DNA from: Streptomyces odontomachi | GTDB lineage: Bacteria > Actinomycetota > Actinomycetes > Streptomycetales > Streptomycetaceae | NCBI RefSeq assembly: GCF_024435355.1 | Contig: NZ_JAMJWG010000005.1 | Location: forward strand, 1 to 64,000 | DNA: 64,000 nucleotides | Reading direction: 5' to 3' | Shown: one piece after another, positions 50,986-58,721 of the stretch | Layout of the letters: each line of letters opens with the position of its first letter | Numbering within the stretch: position 1 is the stretch's first letter | Translations under genes and position numbers: made by a program | The notes under the pieces: model-generated | The model's input: only the letters and a program-made list of their open reading frames with translations | Told to the model about the DNA's origin: nothing | Database searches by the model: none

Positions 50986-51570
50986 CTACTCCCGCTCGTC
51001 CTCGCCGGGTGGGGGGCGCCGGGGTTGTTGCCACGGGGGCGGCTCGGGGCCGTACTCGCCGTCTTCGGGCTCGTCGGCGGGGCGGCCCTGGCCATGCCGT
51101 TCGTACGGTTCCCGCGGCACGCCGTACGCCTTGCTGTGCCGGCCCGGTCCCCGCCGCCCCCGCATCACCAGGGCACCGAGCAGGAGGAACAGACCGCCGC
51201 CGACTGCGCGGGCGACACCGAGGCCGAGTCCGTTGCCGCTGGAGTCCACCGCGAGGCTGCCCTCGGCCTGGCCCTCCCGGACCATCCACAGCAGGGTGAA
51301 CGCCAGCACCACCACCCCCGCCCCCGCCACCAGCAGCCGGGACCGCAGCACGATGCCCGCCAGGGTGATCACCGCGGCCGCGAGGAACGACAGGAAGAGC
51401 GAGGCGAACAGCTCGGGGTGGTGCCCGGTGATCCCGGAGGCGGAGAACAGGTCCGACAGCCCGAAGTCGCGGCCCTCACGGCCGTCGTACCAGGCACTGA
51501 AGGGGCTCCACACGGCCGCGGCCGCACCGATGGCCGCGATCACCGACCCGAGGACGTTGCGGACCACCAT
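50986..51570 (-). CDS. Hypothetical four-helix membrane protein
   Basis: 194 residues. Helices: VLGSVIAAIGAAAAVWSPFSAW, LFASLFLSFLAAAVITLAGIVL, LLVAGAGVVVLAFTLLWMV and GVARAVGGGLFLLLGALVMRG. A hydrophilic tail (about 150-194) is rich in Pro/Glu/Arg. WSPFSAWYDGREGRDF after helix 1 is characteristic of a common Streptomyces family of unknown role. Stands alone, convergent with the DUF4267 gene. Confidence 0.78.
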   Translation of the reverse strand: MVVRNVLGSVIAAIGAAAAVWSPFSAWYDGREGRDFGLSDLFSASGITGHHPELFASLFLSFLAAAVITLAGIVLRSRLLVAGAGVVVLAFTLLWMVREGQAEGSLAVDSSGNGLGLGVARAVGGGLFLLLGALVMRGRRGPGRHSKAYGVPREPYERHGQGRPADEPEDGEYGPEPPPWQQPRRPPPGEDERE

Positions 51571-51680
51571 GACCGCCTCCTCCCGCAGCCCCTCCCCACG
51601 AAGCTACGTCGGGTGCTCCGGGGGTGCCAGAGGAGCGTTGCGCCAACTCTGGCCGTCGCCGCGACTCACCGGCCCGCCGC

Positions 51681-52310
51681 TCACCGGGCCGCCCGCCCGG
51701 CTTTGTCGGGCCCATCAGGCCCGTCGTCCGCGGGCCCGGCCGCCCGGAGCGCCGCCACATGGGCGTCGAGGACGCGCCGCGCCTCGGACCGGGTGAGCTG
51801 GCCGAGGAGCGTCTGCACGGTCAGGCCGTCGGCGAGGGCGAGCAGGGTGCGGGCCGCGAGATCCGCGTCCACGCCGCCGTCGGGGCCGGCCACCGCCCGG
51901 ATCAGACGGGCGAGCAGGGCGTGCGCCGCCGGGTAGCCGTCCCGGAGGATCTCCGCCAGGGCCGGCGTGACCGCGGCGCGCGCCACGAACGCGAGCCAGA
52001 CCTGCGCTTCGGGACGCCGGCCGGTCTGGATCAGTGCGAGGTCGGCGGCGATCCGGGACAGCGCGGCCGGGGACGGTTCGGCGGCGGCCGCCTGCACGCG
52101 CGCGGTGAAGCGCTCGCTGACGTGGCTGAGGGCGAGCAGGAGCATCTCGTCCTTGGTGCGGAAGCAGCGCTGCACCGCCCCCATGGACACGCCGGCCTCC
52201 TGCGCGACGTCCCGCAGGGTCACGCCCTCCAGACCGTGCCGGTCGGCGAGCCGGTACACCGCCTCGATCACCTGCTCGCGGCGCCGCTCGTAGTCCACCT
52301 GCTTGGGCAT
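51681..52310 (-). CDS. TetR-family regulator of the amidase gene
   Basis: 209 residues from ATG 52310 (MPKQVDYERRREQVIEAVYR); the upstream in-frame extension is coded by the 17-bp repeats and is not used. Helix-turn-helix: GLEGVTLRDVAQEAGVSMGAVQRCF. C-terminal domain of the BetI-like type (RPEAQVWLAFVARAAVTPALAEIL). Two CCGATGC palindromes in the divergent gap to the amidase gene are its likely operators. Confidence 0.88.
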   Translation of the reverse strand: MPKQVDYERRREQVIEAVYRLADRHGLEGVTLRDVAQEAGVSMGAVQRCFRTKDEMLLLALSHVSERFTARVQAAAAEPSPAALSRIAADLALIQTGRRPEAQVWLAFVARAAVTPALAEILRDGYPAAHALLARLIRAVAGPDGGVDADLAARTLLALADGLTVQTLLGQLTRSEARRVLDAHVAALRAAGPADDGPDGPDKAGRAAR

Positions 52311-52340
52311 GCCCCAGCCCCTGTCCCTGTCCTCGCCCGA

Positions 52341-52408
52341 TCCACCGGCCGGTCTGGTCCACCGGCCGGCTTGGTCCACCGGCCGGCCTGGTCCACCGGT
52401 CCGCCCGG
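52341..52408. repeat. 17-bp tandem repeat (four units)
   Basis: TCCACCGGCCGGTCTGG at 52341, 52358, 52375 and 52392 with few changes; each holds the palindrome ACCGGCCGGT or a near version. It begins 31 bp upstream of the TetR ATG, in its leader. Confidence 0.8.
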
Positions 52409-52424
52409 TCCCTGGGGGATATTA

Positions 52425-52446
52425 ATCCGATGCGGCTGCATCGGAT
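52425..52446. promoter_or_regulatory. TetR operator A (amidase region)
   Basis: ATCCGATGC-GGCT-GCATCGGAT: perfect 9-bp arms around a 4-bp centre. Confidence 0.7.
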
Positions 52447-52471
52447 CGTGTTCTACGATCCGTCTCCGATG

Positions 52472-52493
52472 TTCCGATGCGTGTGTATCGGAA
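52472..52493. promoter_or_regulatory. TetR operator B (amidase region)
   Basis: TTCCGATGC-GTGT-GTATCGGAA: same layout as operator A with one arm mismatch, centre 47 bp away and 35 bp before the amidase start. Confidence 0.65.
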
Positions 52494-52527
52494 CGATCCG
52501 CCGCGCCCCACGACCGCAAGGACGGAC

Positions 52528-53934
52528 ATGAACGGCCCCCTCTGGAAGCACACCGCCGTCGATCTCGCCGCCGCCGTGCGCAGCGGCGAGGTCAGTGCCG
52601 TGGCGGTGGTCGAGAGCCATCTCGGCAGGATCGCCGAGGTGAACCCCGTGGTGGGCGCGGTGACGCAGTCGCTCGCCGACGGGGCGCGCCGGGCCGCCGA
52701 GGACCTCGACCGGCGGCGTGCCGCGGGGGAGCAGCTCGGGCCGCTGGCCGGGGTGCCGTTCACGGTGAAGGAGAACATCGGTGTCGCCGGGGTGCCGACC
52801 ACGCACGGTCTGGCCCGGTTCAAGCAGATGGTGGCCCCGGTGGACGCCCCGCCGGTGGCCCGGCTGCGCGCCGCGGGTGCCGTGCCGGTCGGGCACGCCA
52901 ACATGCCCGATCTGACCCTGGGCGGGATGCACACGCACAGCGAGCTGTTCGGCGGGACCGCGAACCCCTGGCATCCGGGCCGCACCCCGGGCGGCAGCAG
53001 CGGGGGCGACGGTGCCGCCGTGGCGTCCGGCATGGTGCCGCTGGGGCTCGGCAACGACGCGGGCGGCTCGGTCCGCATCCCCGCCGCCTTCTGCGGGACC
53101 GCCGGCCTGAAACCGTCGTACGGCCGTTTCGCCGCCGACCACCGGATGGGCCCCGAGGACCCGGGCCTGGCGTCCCAACTGTTCCCGGTGGACGGCCCGC
53201 TGGCCCGTACGGTCGGTGACCTGCGGCTGGCCTACGAGGTGCTGGCCGGCGCGGACCCGCGCGATCCGCGTGCCGTTCCGGCGCCGTTGTACGGGCCGGA
53301 CCCCGGCACGCCGCTCGGCGTCGCCGTGGTGGCCGACCCCGGCGGGCAGGGCGTGCACCCGGACGTGCGCGCCGCGGTCACGTCGGCCGCCGACGCCCTC
53401 GCGGACGCCGGGTACGACGTGCGCGAGGTCCCCGACGTGCCGCGGCTCGCGGAGAGCCTGGAGGCGTACACGGGCCTGGTCATGACCGAGTTCGCGCAGG
53501 CCTGGCCGATGATCCGGCGGATCCTCCCGGAGCGCAGCCGGGCCTACATCGACCTGGGCATGGCGAGGTCCGGGCCCGTCGCGCTCGCGGAGTACCTGCG
53601 GCTGACGGGGGTGCGGCTCGGCATCCAACGGGACTGGGCCGGTTTCCTGCGGGAGCGTCCGCTGGTGCTGGGCCCGGTGTTCACCGAGCCGCCGGTCGAG
53701 CCGGGGCTGGAGTCCAGCGGTCCGGAGGGGCATGAGCGGGTGACGGTCGCGATGCGGCTGTGCACCGCGACCAGCCTCGCCGGCCTGCCGGCGGTCGCCG
53801 TGCCCGGCGGCGTCTTCGGCGGTCTGCCGCAGGGTGTCCAGCTGATCGGCCCGATGTACCGCGAGGACCTGTGCCTGGCGGCTGCGGAGGCGGTCGAGCG
53901 GCGGGTGGGGGTGCTGACGCCGGTGGGGGTGTGA
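52528..53934 (+). CDS. Amidase-signature family amidase
   Basis: 468 residues from ATG 52528 (AAGGACG upstream). Full amidase-signature triad: Lys in GVPFTVKENIGVAG, the cis-Ser in TPGGSSGGDGAAV and the nucleophile Ser in NDAGGSVRIPAAFCGTAGLKPS. C-terminal AGLPAVAVPGGVFGGLPQGVQLIGP. It should hydrolyse a carboxamide, substrate unknown. No GatA-type partner subunits nearby, so catabolic or detoxifying rather than tRNA-dependent. Divergent from its probable TetR repressor. Confidence 0.92.
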   Translation: MNGPLWKHTAVDLAAAVRSGEVSAVAVVESHLGRIAEVNPVVGAVTQSLADGARRAAEDLDRRRAAGEQLGPLAGVPFTVKENIGVAGVPTTHGLARFKQMVAPVDAPPVARLRAAGAVPVGHANMPDLTLGGMHTHSELFGGTANPWHPGRTPGGSSGGDGAAVASGMVPLGLGNDAGGSVRIPAAFCGTAGLKPSYGRFAADHRMGPEDPGLASQLFPVDGPLARTVGDLRLAYEVLAGADPRDPRAVPAPLYGPDPGTPLGVAVVADPGGQGVHPDVRAAVTSAADALADAGYDVREVPDVPRLAESLEAYTGLVMTEFAQAWPMIRRILPERSRAYIDLGMARSGPVALAEYLRLTGVRLGIQRDWAGFLRERPLVLGPVFTEPPVEPGLESSGPEGHERVTVAMRLCTATSLAGLPAVAVPGGVFGGLPQGVQLIGPMYREDLCLAAAEAVERRVGVLTPVGV

Positions 53935-54226
53935 GGGTGGGGTGGGGTGAGAGGCCCGTGATCACGGTGGCGACGGATCAGCCGACGGAAGAAGTTCAGT
54001 AACTCAAACGTTACTAACATGCATGTTGCTAACTTCGGTCTTCCTTTCGGTGGAGTAGGTGCACAACGAGGGGCGGCACGACGCGGAGTACGGCCCGTCG
54101 GACCTGATCGAGGCGTGGTCCCGGTGACCCGGGATCGGTGATCGGTAGCCAGCGGCCGGCGCTGGTGCGGACGCCGCGCGTGCCGGCCGGGTGGGCCGGT
54201 GCGGTGACGCTGCGGCGTCCGCGGGG
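53935..54226. other. Region with two adjoining palindromes but no gene
   Basis: AT-rich island at 53990-54040 with the palindromes listed at 53998-54027. A 22-codon frame starting GTG 54061 (ending IEAWSR) follows a GGTGGAG but is too short to support. Possibly the remnant of a regulator-controlled gene. Confidence 0.4.
53998..54027. promoter_or_regulatory. Two abutting palindromes, orphan operator
   Basis: AGTAAC-TCAAAC-GTTACT (53998-54015) abuts AACATGCATGTT (54016-54027), the whole flanked by GTTACT and GCTAAC. The layout resembles HxlR/MarR-type operators, yet no such regulator is nearby. Confidence 0.5.
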
Positions 54227-54481
54227 TCAGCCGATCGCCGCGGTGGCGGCGTACGGGACGAAGGCGGTCCAGGTGGCGGGCGATATCGCGAGGGTGGCGC
54301 CGTTCTTGTCCTTGGAGTCGCGGATGTGGACGGTGGAGGGGGTGGGGGCGACCTCTACGCAGGCGTCGCCCGACGAGCCGCTGTAGCTGGACTTGTGCCA
54401 GGTCAGGGCTACTTCTACGCAGTCGTCGCCGTCGGCACTGCTGTAGCTGCTCTTGAACCAGGCAAGCTGAGAAATGTTCAT
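54227..54481 (-). CDS. DUF397 protein with duplicated motif
   Basis: 84 residues. The DUF397 core appears twice: WFKSSYSSADGDDCVEVA (residues 8-25) and WHKSSYSGSSGDACVEVA (about 27-44), then HIRDSKDKNGATLAISPATW. Ordinary members have one copy, so a segmental duplication happened. Follows the XRE gene by 2 bp (stop 54484, start 54481). DUF397 proteins pair with XRE/DUF5753 regulators and may antagonise them or bind them in toxin-antitoxin-like fashion. Confidence 0.88.
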   Translation of the reverse strand: MNISQLAWFKSSYSSADGDDCVEVALTWHKSSYSGSSGDACVEVAPTPSTVHIRDSKDKNGATLAISPATWTAFVPYAATAAIG

Positions 54482-54483
54482 AT

Positions 54484-55299
54484 TTATAGTCTCCCTCGCA
54501 GGCGCTTCAAGCACTCGCGAGTTTCGTCGGTGGTGAGGGCCTCGGCTCGCAGCGTCTCGTAGCGCGTCCGGAGCACTCTGATCGACTCAGAGTCAGTGAT
54601 CATCAGGCCGGCCCGTTGCCCTTCGGTATAGGCGAACCACTGATGCTCAGGCATCTCCGCCAGCCTGAAGGGCCCACCGAGTCCCGGGTGGACGCCCTTG
54701 CAGTGCGGGAGGACCTGGATCTCGACGTTCCGCCTGTCCATCAGCTCCAGCAGGTGATCCAGAAGCTCCCGAGTGACGTCCGGGCCGCCCGTGCCGCGTG
54801 TCAGCGTGTGCTCTTCGATGACGAAGCTGAACGCCGCGTCCGGATGCTCCGTCAACAGGCTCCGCCGAACCTCGCGTCCCGTGAGCTGCTTCTCCACCTC
54901 TTCCTCACTCAGCAGCGGAACGCGGTTCTCGAACAACACCCGCGCATACGCAGGCGTCTGAAGCAACCCGGGCACCAGCCGGCACTCATACGTGCACAGC
55001 CGGATCGCCTCCGCCTCGTGCTCCGCCCACACCCGTACCCAGACCGCAAGCCCCTGCTGCCGCGCCACGTGTCGGAACGCCTCGCGTATCGCGCCGGTGT
55101 TGCCCGTCGCGTCCTCGGCCGCCTTGACGAAACCGAGGTCGGCCAGGCGGCGGCCCTGCTCGATCGAGGCCACGGTGTGCGGCGAGAACTTCACCCGTCG
55201 CCCGAACTCGTCGCGGCTGAGCCCGGCGTGTTCCCGTAAGGCTTTGACGACGGCGCCGAACGCGCACATGCTGTCGGATGTCTCCGGCTCCTCGGCCAT
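54484..55299 (-). CDS. XRE-family regulator with DUF5753 (WhiJ-like); TTA codon
   Basis: 271 residues from ATG 55299 with GGGAGAGGGG upstream. N-terminal XRE helix-turn-helix (about 12-65): VVKALREHAGLSRDEFGRRVKFSPHTVASIEQGRR. The remainder is DUF5753 (ECRLVPGLLQTPAYARVLFEN, VEIQVLPHCKGVHPGLGGPF, DSESIRVLRTRYETLRAEAL). With the DUF397 gene and the divergent ATPase gene it forms the triad typical of Streptomyces developmental regulators such as the whiJ cluster. Codon 21 is TTA (55237-55239), so translation depends on the bldA tRNA. Confidence 0.9.
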   Translation of the reverse strand: MAEEPETSDSMCAFGAVVKALREHAGLSRDEFGRRVKFSPHTVASIEQGRRLADLGFVKAAEDATGNTGAIREAFRHVARQQGLAVWVRVWAEHEAEAIRLCTYECRLVPGLLQTPAYARVLFENRVPLLSEEEVEKQLTGREVRRSLLTEHPDAAFSFVIEEHTLTRGTGGPDVTRELLDHLLELMDRRNVEIQVLPHCKGVHPGLGGPFRLAEMPEHQWFAYTEGQRAGLMITDSESIRVLRTRYETLRAEALTTDETRECLKRLRGRL

Positions 55300-55462
55300 G
55301 CCGTTCCCCTCTCCCTCCGTAATGGTCAAGGTGTCAAACGGCCCTCGGAGCAGCGGAGTTACGGCCTCGGCTCGTACGCTGCGCGCCCCCGACTCGTACG
55401 CTGCCGCGCGTACCAGGTGTCGCCCTGGCGGGCCGAACGTGTCCGCCGCCACATTGGCGGCC

Positions 55463-55957
55463 ATGACGCAAACCCCCACAGGCGCCGCAGGTGGCGCAGG
55501 CAACGCAGGTTCGGCGGAACGGGGCGTAATCGTACGTACGTTCCGCCAGCGTTTCAGTTCGACGCCGCTCGGCGCCCGGCTGGCCCGCCACCTCGCCCTG
55601 CATCAGCTGGAGCGCTGGGGCATCCCGCACGGCGCACAGGTCTCCGAGCGGACAGCCGCGGTCGTCGCGGAACTCGCTGCGAACGCCGCGACGCACGGCC
55701 GGGTCCCGGGCCGCGACTTCGAGCTGGTCCTGACGCTGACCGACCGCACCCTCCGGATCGACGTCTCCGACACCCGCACCGACCGCCGCCCACCGGACCC
55801 GGCCGCACTGACGGTGCCCGCGCCGCTGGCCGAGGACCACCGCGGCCTCGTGCTGGTCGCCGCCCTCGCCACCCGCTGGCAGGTACGTCCGCGCCCGCAG
55901 GCTCCGGGAAAGACGGTTTCCGCGGAACTGGACCTCACGGAACGCCTCGATCCGTGA
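55463..55957 (+). CDS. ATP-binding (HATPase_c) regulatory protein of the XRE/DUF397 triad
   Basis: 164 residues from ATG 55463; longer frames run antisense through the XRE gene. GHKL fold: SERTAAVVAELAANAATHGRVPG is the N-box, RIDVSDTRTDRRPP the G1 region, EDHRGLVLVAALATRW the G2 region. Such small ATPases resemble RsbW anti-sigma kinases. Divergent from the XRE gene by 163 bp. Confidence 0.85.
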   Translation: MTQTPTGAAGGAGNAGSAERGVIVRTFRQRFSSTPLGARLARHLALHQLERWGIPHGAQVSERTAAVVAELAANAATHGRVPGRDFELVLTLTDRTLRIDVSDTRTDRRPPDPAALTVPAPLAEDHRGLVLVAALATRWQVRPRPQAPGKTVSAELDLTERLDP

Positions 55958-56127
55958 GTTCTAACCGGGCGGGCGGCTCCGGGCCCGGATGCCGGGGCCG
56001 GAGAATGAGGCATGCACCAGGACTGAGGCCCGGCGCCCGGAGATTCAGAGGCCCTGCGATGCTGATCGACAATCTTTGCCCGCAGAGCGCTGACAAGGTC
56101 CGGGCACGGGTACGACGAGGAGCAGCC

Positions 56128-57110
56128 ATGCGTCCACCCGTTATCGAGTCGATCAAAATCGAGAACTACCGAGCCTTGCAGAATGTGGAGATCGACAAGC
56201 TCAAACCGTTCACGGTACTCGTGGGACCCAACGGAAGCGGAAAATCAACACTCTTCGACGTGTTCGCTTTCATGGAGACCTGTTTCACATCCGGTATCCG
56301 GCACGCGTGGGACAGGCGGGGCGGTCTGCGGCAGCTCCGGTCGCGAGGGGCCAAGGGGCCCGTCTCCATTCAGATTTCCTATCGCGAGACACCCCAGAGT
56401 CGACTCATGACCTACCGATTGGAGATCGACGAGGAGCGTGGCCGTCCGGTGGTGAGCCGAGAGCTTCTCCGGTGCTCACGGTCTCCGGGCCCGGGGCGTC
56501 CCAGCCATATCCTGGATTTTCGGCACGGCGACGGTGACGTAGTGGATGACGAAACAGGTGAGATCGTCAGGATCATCTCGACGGGAGCGACAAACTTGCG
56601 GTGAACGTGCTGGGGCAGCTCAAGTCGCACCCCAGGCTTGCCGCGCTGCGCCGTTTCATCTCCGGCTGGTGTCTCTCTTATCTCTCCGTAGCCGATGAGC
56701 GGCATCCTCCGGACGCAGGGCCGCAGGAGCGACTGTCGCAGTCGGGAGACAACATCACTAACCTTCTCCAGTACTTGAAGGAGAATCACCCGGTGCGGCC
56801 TGAGTCAGTCATGACGGCTCTGCAGGACACGGCGCCGACCTTGGAACGCGTTGACTACGACACCTCGCCGGACGGCAGGCTCGTACTGCTCATCAAGGAC
56901 GCTCCCTTCGACGAACCCGTACTGGCCGGGAACGCATCCGACGGTACACTCAAACTCCTTTCCTACTTGACTCTCCTCAAAGACCCTGACCCTGCCCCTT
57001 TCATCGGGATCGAGGAGCCGGAGAACCATCTCTACCCCACGGTCCTTCCGGGCCTGGCAGCAGCGATCGGTCGCTGGACAGGCGGCAACCCCGGTCAACG
57101 ATCCGGATGA
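56128..57110 (+). pseudogene. AAA-family ATPase (OLD/RecF-like), frameshifted and truncated
   Basis: From ATG 56128 (GAGGAG upstream) the first frame reads MRPPVIESIKIENYRALQNV with Walker A GPNGSGKST (33-41), and stops at 56604. The continuation is in another frame, open from 56562: SDKLAVNVLGQLKSHPRLAA, LSQSGDNITNLLQYLKENHP, ASDGTLKLLSYLTLL and the Walker B-like FIGIEEPENHLYP. The frameshift thus lies between about 56560 and 56590. After PGLAA the sequence diverges and stops at 57110, so the last segment, with the H-loop (THSP), is missing. A separate ORF starting at 56601 is an artefact of the shift. Family members form two-gene modules with DUF4276 proteins. Confidence 0.82.
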
Positions 57111-57545
57111 ACAGTCATGACGCGGAAGGCCCCCCAGGGGCTCGTCCGCGAAAAAGGCCTCAGCCCCTTGCGCAACTTGAAGTCTTAGTGGAGGAGCAGT
57201 CGGCATGCGAAGCATTGAAGGCACTGCTACCCAGCATTCTGCAGGGTGTATCGATGCGGGTAAAAATCCATCCGTTTCGGGGTAAGCCTGACCTACTGAA
57301 ACCTGGACGCAGTGGCGCGAAAGTCCGGTCTGATCCCGCGGGCCGACAGAGGAGAAGGCAGCGTCTTCCACGTGCTCAACCGGATTGCGTCACGGGAGTT
57401 GGAGAGTTGATACTTCGGTGACTGGAGCGCCGTGCGCAAGGGATTTCCGAAGGTTTCCAGCGATATTCCAAAGGCTTACCGCGGCAATGCTGGCGTAGTC
57501 CCCGGAAAGTGTTCGGACGCCTTCGAAAGGGTGCTTCGACACGGC
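57107..57545 (+). pseudogene. DUF4276 protein, internally deleted with nonsense mutation
   Basis: Begins in the frame of ATG 57107: LAQLEVLVEEQSACEALKAL, LPSILQGVSM, HPFRGKPDLLKP, the N-terminus of DUF4276. At about 57302 the central segment is missing and the frame changes: LDAVARKSGLIPRADRGEGS, VFHVLNRIASRELES. There TGA (57409-57411) stands where the family expects Trp; reading through gives YFGDWSAVRKGFPKVSSDIP, KAYRGN and CSDAFERVL. It ends at the repeat element (57539). So: a deletion with frameshift, a Trp-to-stop change and 3' truncation. Partner of the preceding AAA ATPase. Confidence 0.78.
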
Positions 57546-57609
57546 AGCTGTAGATGTGGCTGCGTCGCGAGTTGAGGCTGGTCAGCGGGGTGGCGGGGTG
57601 CCTGTGGGC
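57539..57609. repeat. 72-bp inverted-repeat element, left copy
   Basis: Starts ACACGGCAGCTGTAGATGTG, ends GGTGCCTGTGGGC. Aligns with the reverse complement of 60044-60115 with seven differences including one indel. It interrupts the DUF4276 pseudogene. Confidence 0.75.
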
Positions 57610-57747
57610 ATGAGTACCGCCCTGCCCCGCCCCCGACGCGACCGCGACCACCTCCTGCACTGGTCCGCCTGGCGCCGCCACCACCAACACCAGGCCGGCG
57701 AAGCCCACCGGAGATGGAACAACATCACCGCCACCACAACGATCTGA
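57595..57747 (+). pseudogene. Transposase C-terminus-like fragment
   Basis: A short frame reads RDRDHLLHWSAWRRHHQHQA, the kind of basic tail (LLxWSxWRRRHQxxA) seen at the ends of several Streptomyces transposases. Nothing upstream completes it. Identification rests on that resemblance alone. Confidence 0.35.
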
Positions 57748-57789
57748 ACCAGCAACGACACACCACCGATCGAGGAACTAGAGCTGCCG

Positions 57790-57979
57790 TGTCACTGTGC
57801 CCCAGCAGGTGCAGGCCGGCGGAATCCATCACATCGACCCTGTGCAGGTACCAGGTCGCCGTGGTGGCGGGCAGCGAGCCGGCGGCGTAAGGGTCCTGGT
57901 CCGGTATGCGGCCAGCCGGCAGAGCGGCGAGGGTCGTGTCCGCCGTCCTCGCGGTGCTGGGACCTGACTCGTTCTTCAT
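57790..57979 (-). pseudogene. Possible STAS-domain fragment
   Basis: Minus-strand frame with YAAGSLPATTATWYLHRVDV and MDSAGLHLLGHSD. The MDSAGLHLL stretch matches the phosphorylation loop of STAS anti-sigma antagonists (xMDSSGLxLL). Neither a start nor a proper domain end is present; it overlaps the TetR gene end by 4 bp. Confidence 0.35.
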
Positions 57980-58614
57980 TCACAACGGGGGGCGGCTCCG
58001 AGGACGGCGCGGGCGTGGGCCGCCTGGGACCGGCGGACGTCTTCGGAGGAGTGGCCGGTGTCGAGCAACTCGTCGATCAGGTCGATGTGTAGCGCCGCGA
58101 GCAGGGCGTGTGCTGTGTATCCGGCTTCGCTCGCCGTGCGGGTGGGTGTCGCCTCGCGGACCAGGCCCTGGAGCAGGGTGTGCATCCAGCGGTAGCGCTC
58201 CGACCGGAGGTTCCCGGTGGCGGCCGCCTCACGGGCGCGCATGAGGTTGCGGTTCTCCAGCTTGAAGGTGAGCACCGCGTTCAGGAACGCCACCACCCGG
58301 TCGGAGGCCGGCGTGTCGGGCCCGAGAGGTTGCGAGCCGGACTCCACGGCGGTGCGCAGCGGCTGGAATTTCGCGGCGGCCAGGGCGTCGAGGAGCCCGT
58401 CCCGGTCACCGAATGCCCGGAACAGCGTGCCCTTCCCGACGCCGGCCGCCGCGGCGATGGCGTCCATCGACACCGACTGAGGGGCTTCGGTGCCCGAGAA
58501 CAGTGCGTCCGCGGCGCCGAGGACGCCCTCGCGTGACGCGGGTGGCCGGCCCTGACGTCTGCCGACAGTTTTGGACTGCCGGTCCGAAAAGGTGTTACGT
58601 TGTGATGGACTCAT
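57976..58614 (-). CDS. TetR-family regulator, divergent from epoxide hydrolase
   Basis: 212 residues from ATG 58614. Helix-turn-helix: VLGAADALFSGTEAPQSVSMDAIAAAAGVGKGTLFRAF. C-terminal domain: NLMRAREAAATGNLRSERYRWMHTLLQGLV, ALLAALHIDLIDELL. Its start codon lies inside a GGACT-CAT-AGTCC palindrome, and a second one is 34 bp away, so autoregulation is very likely. Part of a cassette bracketed by the 72-bp inverted repeats. Confidence 0.88.
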   Translation of the reverse strand: MSPSQRNTFSDRQSKTVGRRQGRPPASREGVLGAADALFSGTEAPQSVSMDAIAAAAGVGKGTLFRAFGDRDGLLDALAAAKFQPLRTAVESGSQPLGPDTPASDRVVAFLNAVLTFKLENRNLMRAREAAATGNLRSERYRWMHTLLQGLVREATPTRTASEAGYTAHALLAALHIDLIDELLDTGHSSEDVRRSQAAHARAVLGAAPRCE

Positions 58615-58619
58615 AGTCC
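58573..58619. promoter_or_regulatory. Pair of GGAC-N5-GTCC operators
   Basis: GGACTGCCGGTCC (58573-58585) and GGACTCATAGTCC (58607-58619), centres 34 bp apart, spanning the TetR start codon. Both are followed by GAAAA or GAAAG, forming direct repeats TCCGAAA. Confidence 0.55.
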
Positions 58620-58721
58620 GAAAGTCTAGCTGCGGGCTGTGCTGCCCAGGTGAAACGCGCACGAGCAGGTTTTCCCGGGCAACGCAGGTACCCGCCCCAC
58701 GAAATCGGAGTCCACACCTTC

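Noticed and set aside
54061..54129. 22-codon ORF after the orphan palindromes
   Set aside because: Too short and unsupported by any context beyond a weak GGTGGAG.
56601..57110. Separate gene for the second half of the AAA ATPase
   Set aside because: Homology-like motifs continue upstream of 56601 in the same frame to 56562, showing a frameshift rather than a new gene.
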